Shown: in pieces, positions 25,882-37,928 of the stretch
Layout: each line of letters starts with the position of its first letter
Numbering within the stretch: the first letter of the stretch is position 1
Assembly (NCBI RefSeq): GCF_901709675.1
Contig: NC_051089.1
Coordinates: forward strand, 933,476-997,475
DNA from: Syngnathus acus
Taxonomy: Eukaryota > Chordata > Actinopteri > Syngnathiformes > Syngnathidae
Length of the DNA: 64,000 nt
Reading direction: 5' to 3'
Made by a program: the position numbers and the translations under genes
The notes under the pieces: generated by a model
What the model was told of the DNA's origin: nothing
Databases searched by the model: none
The model's input: the letters and a program-made list of their open reading frames with translations, nothing else

Positions 25882-28800
25882 TTAGCTGCTGGAGCTTGGC
25901 GTTTTACTGCTGGCCGTCGAGGGTCCTGACTTTCTCCAAGACAGGACGAACCACAAGAAGATGAAGAAACCTGCCGGGAGGAGGACCAGACGTGAAGAGC
26001 CGACGGAGGCCCAGCGAGGAGGACGCCGTCAATGTTTGCTTGCTCACCTTGCAGCGAGTTGAGGATGCAGAAGAGGTATTGGCCCACCGTGCTCAGGTGG
26101 CCAAAGGAGAAGAAGACCAGGCCCCAGGTGATGCCCAGCAAAGTGCTGACTCCCAGCAGCGTGCTGATGTTCTGCTTGGCTCGCCCCCGCTCGCCCTGCC
26201 CGAACTGCGGCCGCAGTGCACAAACACACCATGCGTCTTTTTTGATGATTGAATCGATTCTCGAGAATAACAGTAGTGAAACGTCCTCATGACACAAAAT
26301 TGATTACAATTTACACGAATTTGTGCGTACCCGTTTCCTGTGCGGGAAGCCAATCAAACGTTGGACGGTCACCAGCAACATGACGAGATTGAAGGCAAAC
26401 ACGACGGCGAACACGCCCAGCGTGCTCGCCATCTTCAGCGCGCTCTCCCGCAGGTAGCATCTGCGCGCACGCCGCACCACCCGACCGTCAGCTCAACGCC
26501 GAGTTGCAAATTCCGGTCACTTACATTTGAGTGCTGTTGGGATCGGCGCTGTCCAGGGCCACGCGCCCGTAAGCGCCGGGCTCCGTGAAGACCGCCACGG
26601 TCACGATGGCGGCGGGGAGACCTACGGGCCAAGGAAAGGACGGGCAAGTCGAGTCAACTGGAACAGTTGCTTTCATAAAACTGAACTTTGTTCTTGCTTA
26701 AAAATGATTTCTGTGAGATGGAGCAGCAAACTAATGACATTGGTTGCTATGACGACTTCTGTTTGATGCATTTTGTTGACTGGCCCAACTTATATTCGGT
26801 ATGACGTGTTGATAAAAATGTACAACTGCTTTCTTAAAAGTATAAACATGAAATCGTTTGCTTTGGGGGGGGGGGGGCGGATAAGATCCGCATGGACTCA
26901 CTCCATCCGGCCAGGCCGAGCTTGAGCATGTATCTGCGGATGTAGATGTTGAAGACGCGCACGAGGAGCAGGTAGAGGTGGAAGCTCTCTAGCGCCATCC
27001 AGCTGAAGGTGGCCAGCAGGGAGTAGTGCAGCGCCAGGGCCATGTAAAAGCACGTCGAGTCGGACGACAAAGCCGCCGCGCGGCTGGACAGGAAGTGCGC
27101 GTTGAGCAGGATCAGCGCCACGGCCAGGTTGGCGTGCACCTTCATCGACACGTCCTCGCGGAGCTTCCTGTCACACGCAAACGTCTCTGTATGAGGCAAT
27201 CATTTAGGCAAAATAAAATCTATCTAGTCAACTATGAATTTGATATTTTAAAAAATAGTTAAGCAGTGATAGTTTTCATTTGGGTGTTTTTTATTATTAA
27301 GGGGGGGGGGGGGGGGGCAGGAAAAGCTATAAACTGCTAGGTAAAGTATCATCAAATGAAATTCTGGGCAGAGAAGAGTCCGTTTTCTGAAAGTTGCAAA
27401 CTGTTTGAAAAAAAACATTTAGGAGATTCAAGTTGGACTTTTTAAGATAAAAGTGCTACATTTATATAAGATTAGATTTGCATATTTTTGAACGACCTTT
27501 CATGTTGCTGAGATGAAGATTTATTTGGGGAAAACAATATACTTTCCAGAGGCACGTTGTGATTCTGCAAGACGAAAGTGATAATCTAAAGTTGCATCTC
27601 CTCAACACCAACCCTTTGACGACAAAGAGCAGCAGCGTGATGACCAGGGCGACGAGAGAGAGGCTGCAGCCAATCACAGAGAGGTACGTCAGCACCGCCT
27701 CGTCGGTGTCCGAGAGGGGAGCGGACACCTGCGATGGGAAAAACAGCTTTCAGGGCATGTCGATGGAATAGAATGAAGTCAAGGCATTTGAGTTGGTCGG
27801 AAGCCAGGGAAAGGTCAGCAGCTCTCAGCGCAACAAGGGATGATGTGTTTTGTCTACTTTGACGGTTCTGAATGTCTGACCAAGAGGATGCCAAAGTAGG
27901 TCAGGTGGTCGCAGGAGCAGGTCACGTCACTCTGCCCGGGTTCCCAGATGGTCAAACAGCCGCTGCTGCTGAATGCTGCTTCGACACAAACGGATGGAAA
28001 CTTGCTCACGTGTCAAAAGGACCATTTCCTCAAGTAGGGTTAGATGCCACACTCAGATATTACATCCTGTCCTTTCATATTCAATAGGCGGTGCTACTCA
28101 CATTTGCTAGAGAAATTCAAGAAGACGCATCTGGGGCTTTGCGTTTCCTGTTGACCACATTTGCGTCCATTACGCATGTATGTACGCTGTCCATGTGCAT
28201 TTTCATCCACTGTCGACTTACGTTGACAGTAACCATATTGACGGTGATGTTCACTCGCTCCCGGAGTCCTGAAATGTTTTTTCCGCGCACACTCAAGCCG
28301 AGCAGCCTGTTCTGGTAGAGTTCCTCTGAGGTGACGTTCTGCAACGGTGGACAACAAACATTGGTTTGAATTCTTTTGAACGCACCCCTGTTGAAATGCT
28401 CGATTTATTTGATGAAACATTTGGACCCAGAACAGTTCATTAGAGTGTGTGCTGCTTTGACTTTGAATGTGATTGGGTAACTGAACATAGCCAGAGTTGT
28501 AAGGGGGTGTGCACACTTGTGCAACCACTTGTTTTTACTTCCTCTCTTTTTCCACAGTTCATTAATATTCCAAATCACTTTAATGATAGAAAAAGTTTGG
28601 AAGATTTTGATCGCAAAAGAACTGACATTTGAACAGGGGTGTGCAGACTTTTTATATCCTCGTAAAGTATTGAAAAAAATTTCAACGTGGTTGAAGATGA
28701 AAGAATGTATCGCTTTTATGTTGTGTTTTAGTTCCCTTTGAGGCTATATTTGTTTTTCAATTGCACTTTTCAAACTGCTACTGCATTTGAAACAATCACC

Positions 28801-30488
28801 GACATCTCTTCCTCTTGCGAAAGATTTGGTTTTTTTTTCTTATGCTGTGCGTGCGTGCGTGTGTGACCGCAAACCAACTGTGTACTCCTGAGGCACAACC
28901 ACCAGTGATTTCAAATCTGCTCCGTACGGATGTATCAAAATATATGTATCTAATTTGGAGGTACTGCTGTTAAAAAGAAAGAAAAAAAAGCTGATTCAAG
29001 TAGAAGTCCTGATTCCACTCTTGAATTTAAGTCAAAGTACAACTCGAACATTAAATGGACAAATTGCTTACTTGAAATCATTTTCTATAAGGAAAATGGT
29101 GATGAAGCCTACAAAACTATTTCCCTTGACTTTGAAATTGTGAAATTGTGTACCCATATGGATCGAGGCCAGGTGACCATGCAGAATAACATGGTGTCGC
29201 TCAAGCTGGACAGGACGTCTCCGGGCAGCCGGATGTTGACTCTGCCGTTATTGATGGCCGCGCCCGCTACGGCCTGCAATAAAGACCCCAACCAAGAGCG
29301 TTGTCAGTCGAGCCCAGCTCGTTACAAGGCGAATGCTTACATGGTTGTCGCTAGCAGAGATGTGCAGGGCGGCGCGGCGTCTTCCGGGTTTGAGCAGGAG
29401 GGCGACCAGCTGACCCACGCTTATGGACGTGGTCTCTTTCACCTCAATCTGCTCCAGCGACTGTTCCAGACGCTCAATTGCTCTTCACACAAAGAACAAA
29501 ATCATCCGCTTTTGCCATTCCTCGTGCTTTTATGTAAATATTTGGCTAGGGAATTATACAGACCATGATTTTCTATAGTTACTTCTCAAGCCATGACAAG
29601 GCAACAGATTAGTAATTGTCCCCCAAAAAAAAGTTATTTCAAAACGGCAACAGGTTTTTTTTGGGGTTTTTTTTTTTTTTAATCGGAGAGCAGACTAAAG
29701 GGCAAGAAGAAAATGATTGGAACTGTATACTGAAAACATACTCACTCAAAGTCAATGTTGGGTTTTCTGCCGCCCAGGATTGTGTTGACTTGCGCCATGC
29801 AACATTCAGCATCCGCTAAACCTGTTGAAAACGTTTGCTGTGTAACTTGGGAATACAAATGCAACACAGGGTGTGTTGTGTTATGCTTTTTTTTTTTTTC
29901 TAAACCACTTCTGCCTTTAAAACTGCATTTGAAACAACTCCTAATGTTTGTCTTATGATCATAATAGTAAACTTAAAAACAAAAACAACGCTAAGTGTCT
30001 CGAAACCATGATATGAAACCCTAACCACAAATCCAGAGGCTACAATCTTGGACTGGAAATTTCATCCATGTTTGTTTGTTAACACTTTTGAAACCCTAAG
30101 CCTGCCTTAAAACCCCATTTTGGTATACTGATGCTGCAGTTCCTGCTTTTGCAGTTCCTGACTATTGCTAAAAACTCACCTATTTGTAGGTATCTTCTTT
30201 TTCAAGGATTCATTCAAGGCACCACATAACATTTGACCCACTCTGAGTATACAGTACAAAGTGTGTTCAAACATGGACCAAAAAAAATCACTTACCTCTT
30301 TTGGGGCCAGAAACCTTGCAGCTTTGGTATATGTCTTCATTGTCACAATATGTTTCCAAAGCCTCCTTCTCATCCCGGCCATCACTTGGATTCGGATTGT
30401 CCCCTCTAACCGTATCTTTACTGTTCTGAGGATCTCCATCACAACGCGCCAAAAGCGGCAGCAGCCAAACAAGGAGCCACCACTTCAT
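25882..30488 (-). CDS. Adhesion G protein-coupled receptor, subfamily G (ADGRG3/5-like), complete, 13 exons
   Basis: Plasma-membrane adhesion receptor. Coding exons in order: 30296-30488, 29746-29821, 29341-29482, 29154-29273, 28222-28338, 28102-28147, 27881-27978, 27613-27728, 26902-27167, 26525-26621, 26331-26460, 26048-26204, 25882-25970. They join in frame to 548 aa. Order: signal peptide MKWWLLVWLLPLLARC, a short Cys-containing N-terminal region, a GAIN domain with several N-x-S/T sites, a GPS ending SCDHLTYFG (HLT near residues 256-258), then seven membrane helices with ESFHLYLLLVRVFNIYIRRY after TM3, ITWGLVFFSFG in TM6, and CILNSLQGFFIFLWF in TM7. The C-tail is about 20 residues and Ser-rich. 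From memory, the length and the helix motifs fit ADGRG3 or ADGRG5 better than ADGRG1. The GPS lacks the usual tryptophans (CVFL in place of CVFW) but keeps the His-Leu-Thr cleavage triad. It runs head-to-tail with mmp15. Confidence 0.9.
28440..28665. mobile_element. Dispersed repeat, first copy (adgrg intron)
   Basis: The segment with GAATGTGATTGGGTAAC, then GGGTGTGCACACTTGTGCAA, and ending near AGGGGTGTGCAGAC matches, in reverse complement, the sequence at about 57640-57920. The shared core suggests a non-autonomous transposon family common in teleosts; class unassigned. It lies in the intron between 28339 and 29153. Confidence 0.6.
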
Positions 30489-31354
30489 CCTGACAACTGA
30501 AGAGCATGAAGACTGCATCATAAAATCAAAGGTGAACATTGAAATCGTCATGTTCCATAGTCCGCAGGCCTCAAATGAGATCTTTCTGACCTCCAAAGCG
30601 AATCCTGAGATCCAGACAAGAGGACAATCGCATTAGAAATGGGAAGAAAAAAATAATGCAAATGACGTTGCGGCAACCAAAGAGGAAGTGGCTACAGACA
30701 AACAGCAATACCCAAAAACCTCATATGAGCTCACATGCCATCTTTACGTTTTCATGTGATCCCTATTGAGACCTTTTTTTTTCTTTCATGTAACAAATAC
30801 ACTGTATCTTTTAAAAAAAAATGTATAAATATATATATATATATAAACAAAAGTCAACACAAAATAAAAATTAAGAACAATAAAAAAGATAGATACTGTA
30901 GCTTTTTTTACACAACACATTTCAAACTACATGTATAAAGAACACACAAGGGAAAAATAAAGTGTGACCGATTTCTTTTGGTCATAAATGCAGAAAGCAA
31001 AGATTACATTCAGTAAAGTTAGATGTTGTCCGTTAATAATAATGATTGCATTTAGCTGAAACCTAAGGCCGCTTGTCTAATGTGTACTTTGATTTTCCTA
31101 ACTAAGAACCCATCCATACGAGAGCACTTGCTGTTACCTAACTCGCGTTTCGTGCCGAGTTACGTTAGGTTGCTGTCATATGACGTCATTTGTAAGCGCC
31201 AAGGGTTTAAAAAAAAACCAACAACAACACAACTCCCAAACAACTGTTGGACTTTTTTCTTCCGGACTCCCCACATCCGAAAAGCTTCTCGAACTAGTTA
31301 GCGACATGTAGCTAAACACATAGCAAGTGTGTGCGTCAAGTTTTGTGATTATCG
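30489..31354. other. Intergenic between adgrg and the zinc-finger cluster
   Basis: Upstream sequence of the adhesion GPCR. It contains AT-rich low-complexity sequence near 30770-30950, including a short TA run, and no exon. The right end has the first signs of decayed zinc-finger leader sequence (GTTAGCGACATGTAGC near 31298). Confidence 0.55.
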
Positions 31355-31475
31355 TGTGATGAGTGGAAAAAGTGTGAGAAAAAAAAAAGAGAACGAGGGG
31401 GAACTTTGTCAAACAAAATAAAAGGAGCGACAACGTCGACTAGTGGACGCTGATTTCATGAAGCCTCGAGAAGTA
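31355..31475 (+). pseudogene. Decayed first exon of a two-exon C2H2 zinc-finger gene
   Basis: Plus-strand sequence aligns by eye along about 110 bases with the first coding exon of gene B (35266-35389). Shared strings include GTGTGA, GGGGAACTTTGT (GGGACTTTGT in B), ACAACGTC and GAAGCCTC. The start codon is lost (GATGAGTGG in place of GATGTGGGC) and no matching finger exon follows; a 140-bp TC tract comes next. Read as a dead copy. Confidence 0.6.
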
Positions 31476-31491
31476 TTGCAGGGCTGTTTGC

Positions 31492-31635
<144 letters not shown>

Positions 31636-31791
31636 TGACTTGTTTTTAAACCTTTAGAAAGCTGCAAAGCCCCCTCCCACAAGAGACACCGAACACGTTC
31701 AGTTTCAGGAATTTAATTTCAGATCACATATATGGTATGCGTTTACAGCTTGCCACAAAAAGTTGGTTCCCAGGCACTTTTTTTTTTAGCT

Positions 31792-33766
31792 TCACTGACT
31801 GCGGTTCTTCTCACCAGCACACTTGTGTTTCTTAAGCTGATACCTATGGGGGAATTGTTTATCGCACACACTGCAACTAAATGGTTTCTCCCCAGTGTGC
31901 TTTTTCATGTGTGATGTCAAAGCTCCTTTTAGAACAAATCGCTTGTCACAAACGGAGCATAAAAACTGCTTCTCCCCTGTGTGTCTTCTCAAGTGATGAT
32001 TCAATCCTGAACGGTCGCTGAATGTTGAGGTACAGAGTGAGCAGGCATAAGGTTTCTCCCCGGTGTGCGTTCTCATGTGTGTTCGCAATTGTCCCTTCAC
32101 AGAGAATCGTTTGCCACAAACTGAACATGCAAAAGGTTTCTCTCCAGTGTGGGTTCTTGTGTGCAATTTCAAATGATCCTTGGTAGACAATCCTTTCCCA
32201 CAGATTGAGCAGGGAAAGGGTTTTTCTCCAGTGTGTGTTCTCATGTGATTTGTTAAACTAATTTTCTGTGTGAATCCAAGACCACATTCTGCACATTTAA
32301 AAGGTTTTTCCCCCGTGTGTATTCTCGTGTGTATTCTCAAATCTCCCTTTCTAGGAAATCTTTTGTCGCAAACCGAACAGGCAAAAGGTTTATGTCCATT
32401 GTGAGTACTCATGTGATCTGTTAAACTTATCTTTTGAGTGAATGAAAGACCACACACTGAGCAGGCAAAATGTCTCTCCCTGGTGTGTGTTTTCATGTGA
32501 TGAACCAAGGCTGAATGGTCACCAAATCGTGCAGTGCAGACTGAGCATGCAAAAGGTTTCTCACCAGTGTGTGTTCTTGTGTGCCTAATTAAGCTTCCCT
32601 TGACAGAGAATCTTTTATCACAAACTGAACAGGTAAAAGGCTTCTCCCCTGTATGGGTTCTCATGTGGGTTATTAAGTGAATCTTTTGATTCACTCTCAA
32701 ACCACAAACTGTGCAGGCAAAACTTTTCTCCCCAGTGTGTGTTCTTGTGTGCGTTCTTACCTGTCCCTTAGTTGAGAATCGTTTATCACAAACTGAACAG
32801 GAAAAAGGTTTCTCCCCAGTGTGGGTTCTGTTGTGCGTAATTAAATGTCCCTTGATGGAGAATCTTTTACCGCAAATTGAGCAGAGAAAAGGTTTTTCTC
32901 CCGTGTGTATTCTTGTGTGTCTTGTTAACGAAGACTTGTTGCAAAAGGTTTTGTCACACTGAGAACATTTCACATGTTTTTTGCCAGTGTTTTTGTCACC
33001 TTCGGAGTGTTCATCATCATCATCGTCGTCATCGGTCTCAGCAGAGGGTGACGTTGTAGCGTCACTGTCTGATAGTGGAGCCGAGACGTCGTGTGCTTGT
33101 GAGCCTTCGCGACACTCTCCATCACCTTCGCCATCTTCATCATTTTCAATCGTTATGACAGTCAACGGAGAGTTTGTGATGTCCGTCTCCTGCACCTTGT
33201 CGTGCTCCTGCTGCTTAGGATGGGCTTCACTATTGTCTGCAAGGACACAAGAAGACAAAACACGGTTTGGTAAAGTCCAGCTTTGCTCAATTCTCATGCC
33301 ACGTGTAGGAAAATGTATAATTACACGGTTTGGGAATCACGGTGGCGCTGTTTAACATTAAAAATGAAGGCGAAGACTTATTTGCCAGAAATTGAAATGA
33401 TTTGTTCAACACTTTGGTTGAAGCCGGACCTCGGAACCAGGCCTCTCAGTTCAGCAGGTCTTCAGTTCGGGGTCTGTGTGCCCTTTGTTGCATCATGTTG
33501 TCTTTGTTGCTTTGACAATACAAGGAGGAAAACCGAATCTTTCAAAGGTAGAATATGGAGCAAGACGTGAGGATTTAATTGAATGTTCCCAATCTACACT
33601 TGTTACTTAACAAGTGAGAAGTGAACAAACCTGCTCTGTTGTGAAACACCTCGTCTTGATGCAACTTGAAAATAGCGTCGAGTAGTAGACGTAGTCCCCC
33701 GTGGTCCTCTTTTGGTGGTCCGCAAATGTTCGCCTTATACTCCTCTTTCACGCTTTTTGCGCACAT
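31792..33766 (-). CDS. C2H2 zinc-finger protein, gene A, 14 fingers
   Basis: Probable nuclear DNA-binding regulator. Exons 33631-33766 and 31792-33236 join in phase 1 to 526 aa. Exon 1 begins MCAKSVKEEYKANICG, the teleost zinc-finger N-terminal domain. Exon 2 opens with a short linker, the PLTVITIENDEDGEG motif and an acidic/Ser-rich tract (SDATTSPSAETDDDDDDDE), then 14 tandem fingers with TGEKPF linkers. Two fingers carry GLRVNQKIHL and GLSFTQKISL, variants shared with genes B and C. The last finger ends HKC, with no normal H-x3-H. The start at MCAK is chosen because gene D has no in-frame upstream Met; here an in-frame ATG also lies at 33799. Target and partners cannot be read from sequence. 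Confidence 0.9.
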
Positions 33767-33820
33767 TTTCATACGATACTCACAACAATTCACACTCACG
33801 CTTGATCTCTGGTCAGCGAT

Positions 33821-33846
33821 GCCAACAAGCGCGTCTCTTTGTTAGC
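33821..33846 (-). promoter_or_regulatory. Conserved zinc-finger leader block (gene A copy)
   Basis: On the gene strand this reads GCTAACAAAGAGACGCG followed by CTTGTTGGC, an imperfect inverted repeat about 55 bases upstream of the start codon. Close copies precede genes C (40500-40523) and F (51513-51538). Confidence 0.55.
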
Positions 33847-34227
33847 GGCTCCTTGGCTAGGCTAAGCTATACAAAGCTAAGCTAAACTCGCGTGAAAAAA
33901 CTTCCAGATGAGCCAAGACGAATTTATCCGGAGACGAGTTGGTAAGAAAAGTTTGCTGCAGTCGGTAATGATGAAGTTGCAGTGTTGCAGCTTTAATAAA
34001 TTCAGTACGGATTCTGGAACTATAGTTTCTCAAGCACGCTTCGAAGGTCTGTCTGAGTGACGTCAGACGTTCAACGCTTCTGCTTCTTCTTCGTCTTTTA
34101 TTCGGCAGTTGTCCAGCAACTTTTGCTGCATCAGCACCATCTTCTGAACTGGAGAATCGACGCTTAGCTCGGTGACGGGTGGCTCGATCCCAATGTCCTT
34201 CACTTTGGTGGGCCCCTGAAGTCGGAT
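33847..34227. other. Spacer between gene A and the zinc-finger pseudogene
   Basis: Holds the presumed promoter of the minus-strand gene A, with repeated GCTAAGCTA strings at 33855-33890. A 136-codon minus-strand frame (33857-34267) crosses it but resembles no family and is not called. Confidence 0.5.
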
Positions 34228-34690
34228 TTGTGTGTGCCACGTTTAGTACAGGGATATTTAATAGCACACGCTAGAACGCATACTGGGGAGAAACAGTACA
34301 CGTGCACGGTGTTTGGACTCACTCAAAAGATCAGTTTGAAGAATCACACCGGAGAAAACTCTTTTACTTGCTCGGTTTTTAAAAAGGGACTCTCAACAAA
34401 GGCAAATCTAAGTACACGCACCGGAGAGAAACCTTTTCCCTGTGAATTTTGTGATAAGAGATTCTCTGCAAAGGCAGATTCAACAATACACATGAGAATA
34501 CCTACAGGTAAAAAAAAAAAACTTTTTCCTGTTCTTTGTGCACGTCATCTTTCAATGCTCGTTCAGGACTGAGTAAACACATGGGGCGAAAAAGTATTCA
34601 TGCTCAGTTTGTAGCAAAAGCTTCAGTAAAAGTGGTGCTTTGAAAACACACACAAAAACAGCACACTTTCAGTTTCTGGAATAAAAATAT
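34228..34690 (+). pseudogene. C2H2 zinc-finger pseudogene, finger region only
   Basis: Recognisable finger and linker pieces in order: [52 protein letters not shown] and DKRFSAKADSTIHM. Several cysteines and histidines and whole half-fingers are missing, and after an A-rich run the frame breaks before LFPVLCARHLSMLVQD and a final SVCSKSFSKSGALKTH-like piece. No first exon was seen. The finger variants match those of genes A and B, so it is a decayed tandem copy. Confidence 0.85.
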
Positions 34691-34928
34691 ATTCTCCATG
34701 CCATCAGATGAGTGAGACGAGCTACGGTCAATGAAGTCATTTGTAAGCTGTTGAGGGTCAATCCATGTGATCCCGAATTAAACTACGAATCTCCAAACAG
34801 TGTTTTCCTATCTAGTACTTGTGAATATCTGGAATGTTCTTTGAGACTTCTCAAAATTGAACACACATTTATCTCAGGAAGGCTCGCAGAGAAGAGAGAA
34901 CGGATCAATCCTGACTCTTTAAAAACCC

Positions 34929-34994
34929 ACCAATGAGAACAGGACATTGACGCGCGTCATCCAATGGGAAAGCCATTACGTCTGTAGTGGGCGG
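34929..34994 (+). promoter_or_regulatory. Candidate promoter of zinc-finger gene B
   Basis: Two CCAAT boxes (34929-34933 and 34960-34964) and a GC box GGGCGG (34989-34994) lie 270-340 bases upstream of the gene B start codon. There is no TATA box. Promoter assignment is inference from motif grouping. Confidence 0.45.
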
Positions 34995-35265
34995 AGCAAG
35001 GCATAGAGCGTCATCAAAAGAACATCGCTGAGCTAAAACAAATAAGGCTCGACTCGCGCTTCGTTGAATAAGTCTTTCGCAATTTGTACAAACGTAATAA
35101 ATTCCTGACGCTGGTCGTTCGTTACTACTTTACTGGAGGACAAAAAAGCACTCATTAAGCTTTCGAATCGTCCACGTCGATGCTTCTCCGGCTAACTTAG
35201 CTTATTATAGCACGCTAGTCGCTAGCACATTGCTAAAGAGCCAAGTGTGTGATGGTCGAGTGAAG

Positions 35266-36872
35266 ATGTGGGCAATAAGTGTGAAAGAAGAATATGACGA
35301 GGGACTTTGTGGAACAAAGAAGGATAAAGAGCCACAACGTCAACTGCTGGAGGCTGTTTTCCAGAAGCCTCAAGGTGAACATGGAGCAGGTTGGTTCACT
35401 TGTGACAAGTGCTTCCTTGTTATTACGAGCAGAAAAAGGGTCACTTCAAACGTGTCCACAAAGATTGTTTTTCCGTGGCGGCACGCACTTCTGAACACGT
35501 CAACATTTTTGCCGGTACCAAAGCGTGTCTTTTTTTCTTGTGTTCTTCAGATACCAGTGAAGAAAATCTTCAACCTGTGCTGCAGCAGCAGCAGCCTGAG
35601 ACACCTCGATATAAAGAGGAAGAGGAGCAAGAACCCGGTCACATCAAAGAGGAAGAGCTCGACGATGATATTAGCAGGTTTCCGTTGACTGTCATTGTAA
35701 AGAGTGAAGATGAGGAGGACGAATCCCACTGTGGAGTATCCCAGGCTGAGAGCCTCTTAGCACCGCTATCGGATAGTGACGACATCATGTCCCACTCTTC
35801 TGTTGCTGATATTGATGAAAATGCTGAAGGTGACGTGACATGTCACACCAAAGACAAACGCTTGAAATGTTCTCAGTGCGACAAAACGTTTGCCAAAGAG
35901 TATTTGTTAAAAGTACACACCAGAACACACACTGGTGAGAAACCTTTTACCTGCTCAGTTTGCGGTAAAAGATTCACTCAAAAGGGACAGTTAATAGGAC
36001 ACGCAAGAACACACACTGGGGAGAAACCTTTTGCCTGCTCAGTTTGTGGTAAAACTTTCTCTGAAAAGGGACATGTAAGAGTACACACAAGAACACACAC
36101 AGGAGATAAACCTTTCCCCTGCTCTGTTTGTGGGAAGAAATTTGCTGAAAAGGGAAGTTTGATCAGGCACACAAGAACACACACAGGAGAAAAGCCTTTT
36201 GCGTGCTCAATTTGTAATGAAAGATTCTGTGTAAAGGTAGGTTTAACAAATCACCTAAGAAACCACACCGGCGAGAAACCTTTTGTCTGCTCAGTTTGCG
36301 GTAAAGGATTCAGTCAAAAGGGACATTTAATGACACATGCAAGGACACACACCGGGGAGAAATTTTTTGCCTGCTCAGTCTGCGGTCTCCGAGTAACTCA
36401 AAAGATTCATTTAACAACTCACATGCGAATTCACACAGGAGAGAAACCCTTCTCTTGCTTAGTTTGTGATAAAAGATTCACAGAAAAGGGAAGCTTGATT
36501 AGGCACACAAGAACACACACTGGAGAGAAACCTTTTGCCTGCGAAATTTGCGGTCAAAGATTTTCTGACAAGGGACATTTAAGAACACACACGAGAACAC
36601 ACACTGGGGAAAAACCTTTTGCCTGTTCAGTTTGCGGTAAAGGATTTGCTGAGAAGAGAAACTTAAAAACACACTCGAGGACACACACCGGTGAGAAACC
36701 TTTTGTGTGCTCAGTCTGCACATTAACTTTCATTGATCGTTCTGGCTTGAATAAACACATGAGAACACACACTGGTGAGAAACCATTTGGTTGCAGTGTG
36801 TGTGATGAACGCTTCAGTTTTAATTATCAGCTGAACAAACACAAGTGTGCTAGTAAGAAGAGCAACAAATGA
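35266..36872 (+). CDS. C2H2 zinc-finger protein, gene B, 12 fingers
   Basis: Probable nuclear DNA-binding regulator. Exons 35266-35389 and 35551-36872 join in phase 1 to 481 aa. Exon 1 encodes [20 protein letters not shown] and runs to QGEHGA, the shared N-terminal domain. Exon 2 starts at [10 protein letters not shown], then a Gln run, [19 protein letters not shown], the [13 protein letters not shown] motif and APLSDSDD, followed by 12 fingers. The seventh finger has the [14 protein letters not shown] variant, the eleventh has [10 protein letters not shown], and the last ends HKC. It is divergent from gene A, with the pseudogene between them. An in-frame ATG at 35230 would add 12 residues. 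Confidence 0.9.
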
Positions 36873-36884
36873 CATTCCAGATCG

Positions 36885-36930
36885 GGCGTCGGGAATCTAT
36901 GGCTCGCGAGCCAGATATGGCTCTTTTGGG
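36885..36930. mobile_element. hAT-like terminal fragment (inferred)
   Basis: The string ATCTATGGCTCGCGAGCCAG followed by ATATGGCTCTTTT resembles the end of a non-autonomous hAT family familiar from teleost genomes. Only one end is seen. Confidence 0.4.
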
Positions 36931-37012
36931 TGACGTTATTAAAAAGAATACGTTAGTACACTCCAAAACTCGTTGGTCTTAATTAAAATACATGCATTTA
37001 ATTGTATCTAGT

Positions 37013-37203
37013 CTACCGTTCAGCCTGTTGTTGCCTATTCTATTTTTATTTGAAATTGCCTTTCAAGATGACATGTCTGTTTGTGGTGTTGGAGTTTATC
37101 AGATACATTTCCCCCAAAAACGCGACCAACTTATATGTATGTCTTTTTCTTCTTTATGATGCATTTTATAGCCGGTGCGACTTATAGTCTGGAAAATACG
37201 GTA
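37013..37203 (-). mobile_element. MITE copy, same family as 61939-62108
   Basis: Inverted relative to the other copies. It ends GGAAAATACGGTA and contains GCGACTTATAG, TGCATTTTATAGCC and ACATTTCCCCCAAAAA. It extends leftward to a CGTTCAGCCTGTTGTTGCCT segment that is also present, inverted, at 62080-62100. Confidence 0.75.
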
Positions 37204-37450
37204 TTGTTGATAAAATATCTGACTAGTCTTATCAATGTGTTATTTACCATGATTAGTTAAGATCATTTGGCACCACTGGGGATTTTGAAACATCTAATTG
37301 AGCTGCCATGAAATTAGAGGAAAAAAAGAGACAGCACATGTGGCAAAGCAAGTTCAAATGCTAATGGCGGGTGTAAAATGCCACGGAGAAAAAAAATTAA
37401 CGATGTAATATGGCTTTTTTTCCCTAACAAATTTCATTGACCTTTGACCG

Positions 37451-37566
<116 letters not shown>

Positions 37567-37589
37567 TGCGCCTCGTGCTGTGTTACCTT

Positions 37590-37928
37590 GAAGTCCATTC
37601 CAGGTTGCAGGGGGGATAGGGGACAAGGCGCCACTGGTTTTGCTGCTGCTGGTCCTGGTCGCTGTCCAGTTGGGAGCTCAGCGTGACGGTTTCAGTCTCG
37701 GCATCCAGCTTGAGCTGCAGGATGGATTGGACGTGCAATGAGGCTGGGCGAGGCGAGACAGCGCACCAAAGTCGTCTTCAGCCACTCTTGCTCCACTCGG
37801 GAACCCACGGACACCAGCTGGGCGCCAAAGGTCCCGCAGGCAGGCGTGCTGAGCGTCGGCCCACGTCTTCTTGTCCTCCAAAAGTTTGTAGCAAAAGCCA
37901 GCAAACTCCTCCCACTCAGGTCCCAAGC
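37590..37928 (-). pseudogene. C-type lectin domain exon fragment, frameshifted
   Basis: On the minus strand GPEWEEFAGFCYKLLEDKKT, then WADAQHACLRD, is followed one base out of frame by GAQLVSVGSRVEQEWLKTTL. Together these are the first half of a C-type lectin-like domain (CYK, TWADAQ-C and GAQLVSV-S motifs). One extra T near the Leu-Gly codons would explain the shift. A third frame later reads LQLKLDAETETVTLSSQLDS up to a possible donor near 37590. No other exons of a lectin gene are seen, and a SINE abuts the 5' side. Mannose-receptor-type ancestry is a guess. Confidence 0.6.

Noticed and set aside
33857-34267. 136-codon minus-strand frame upstream of gene A
   Set aside because: It overlaps the gene A leader and the zinc-finger pseudogene, has no recognisable domain and is not supported by splice sites.
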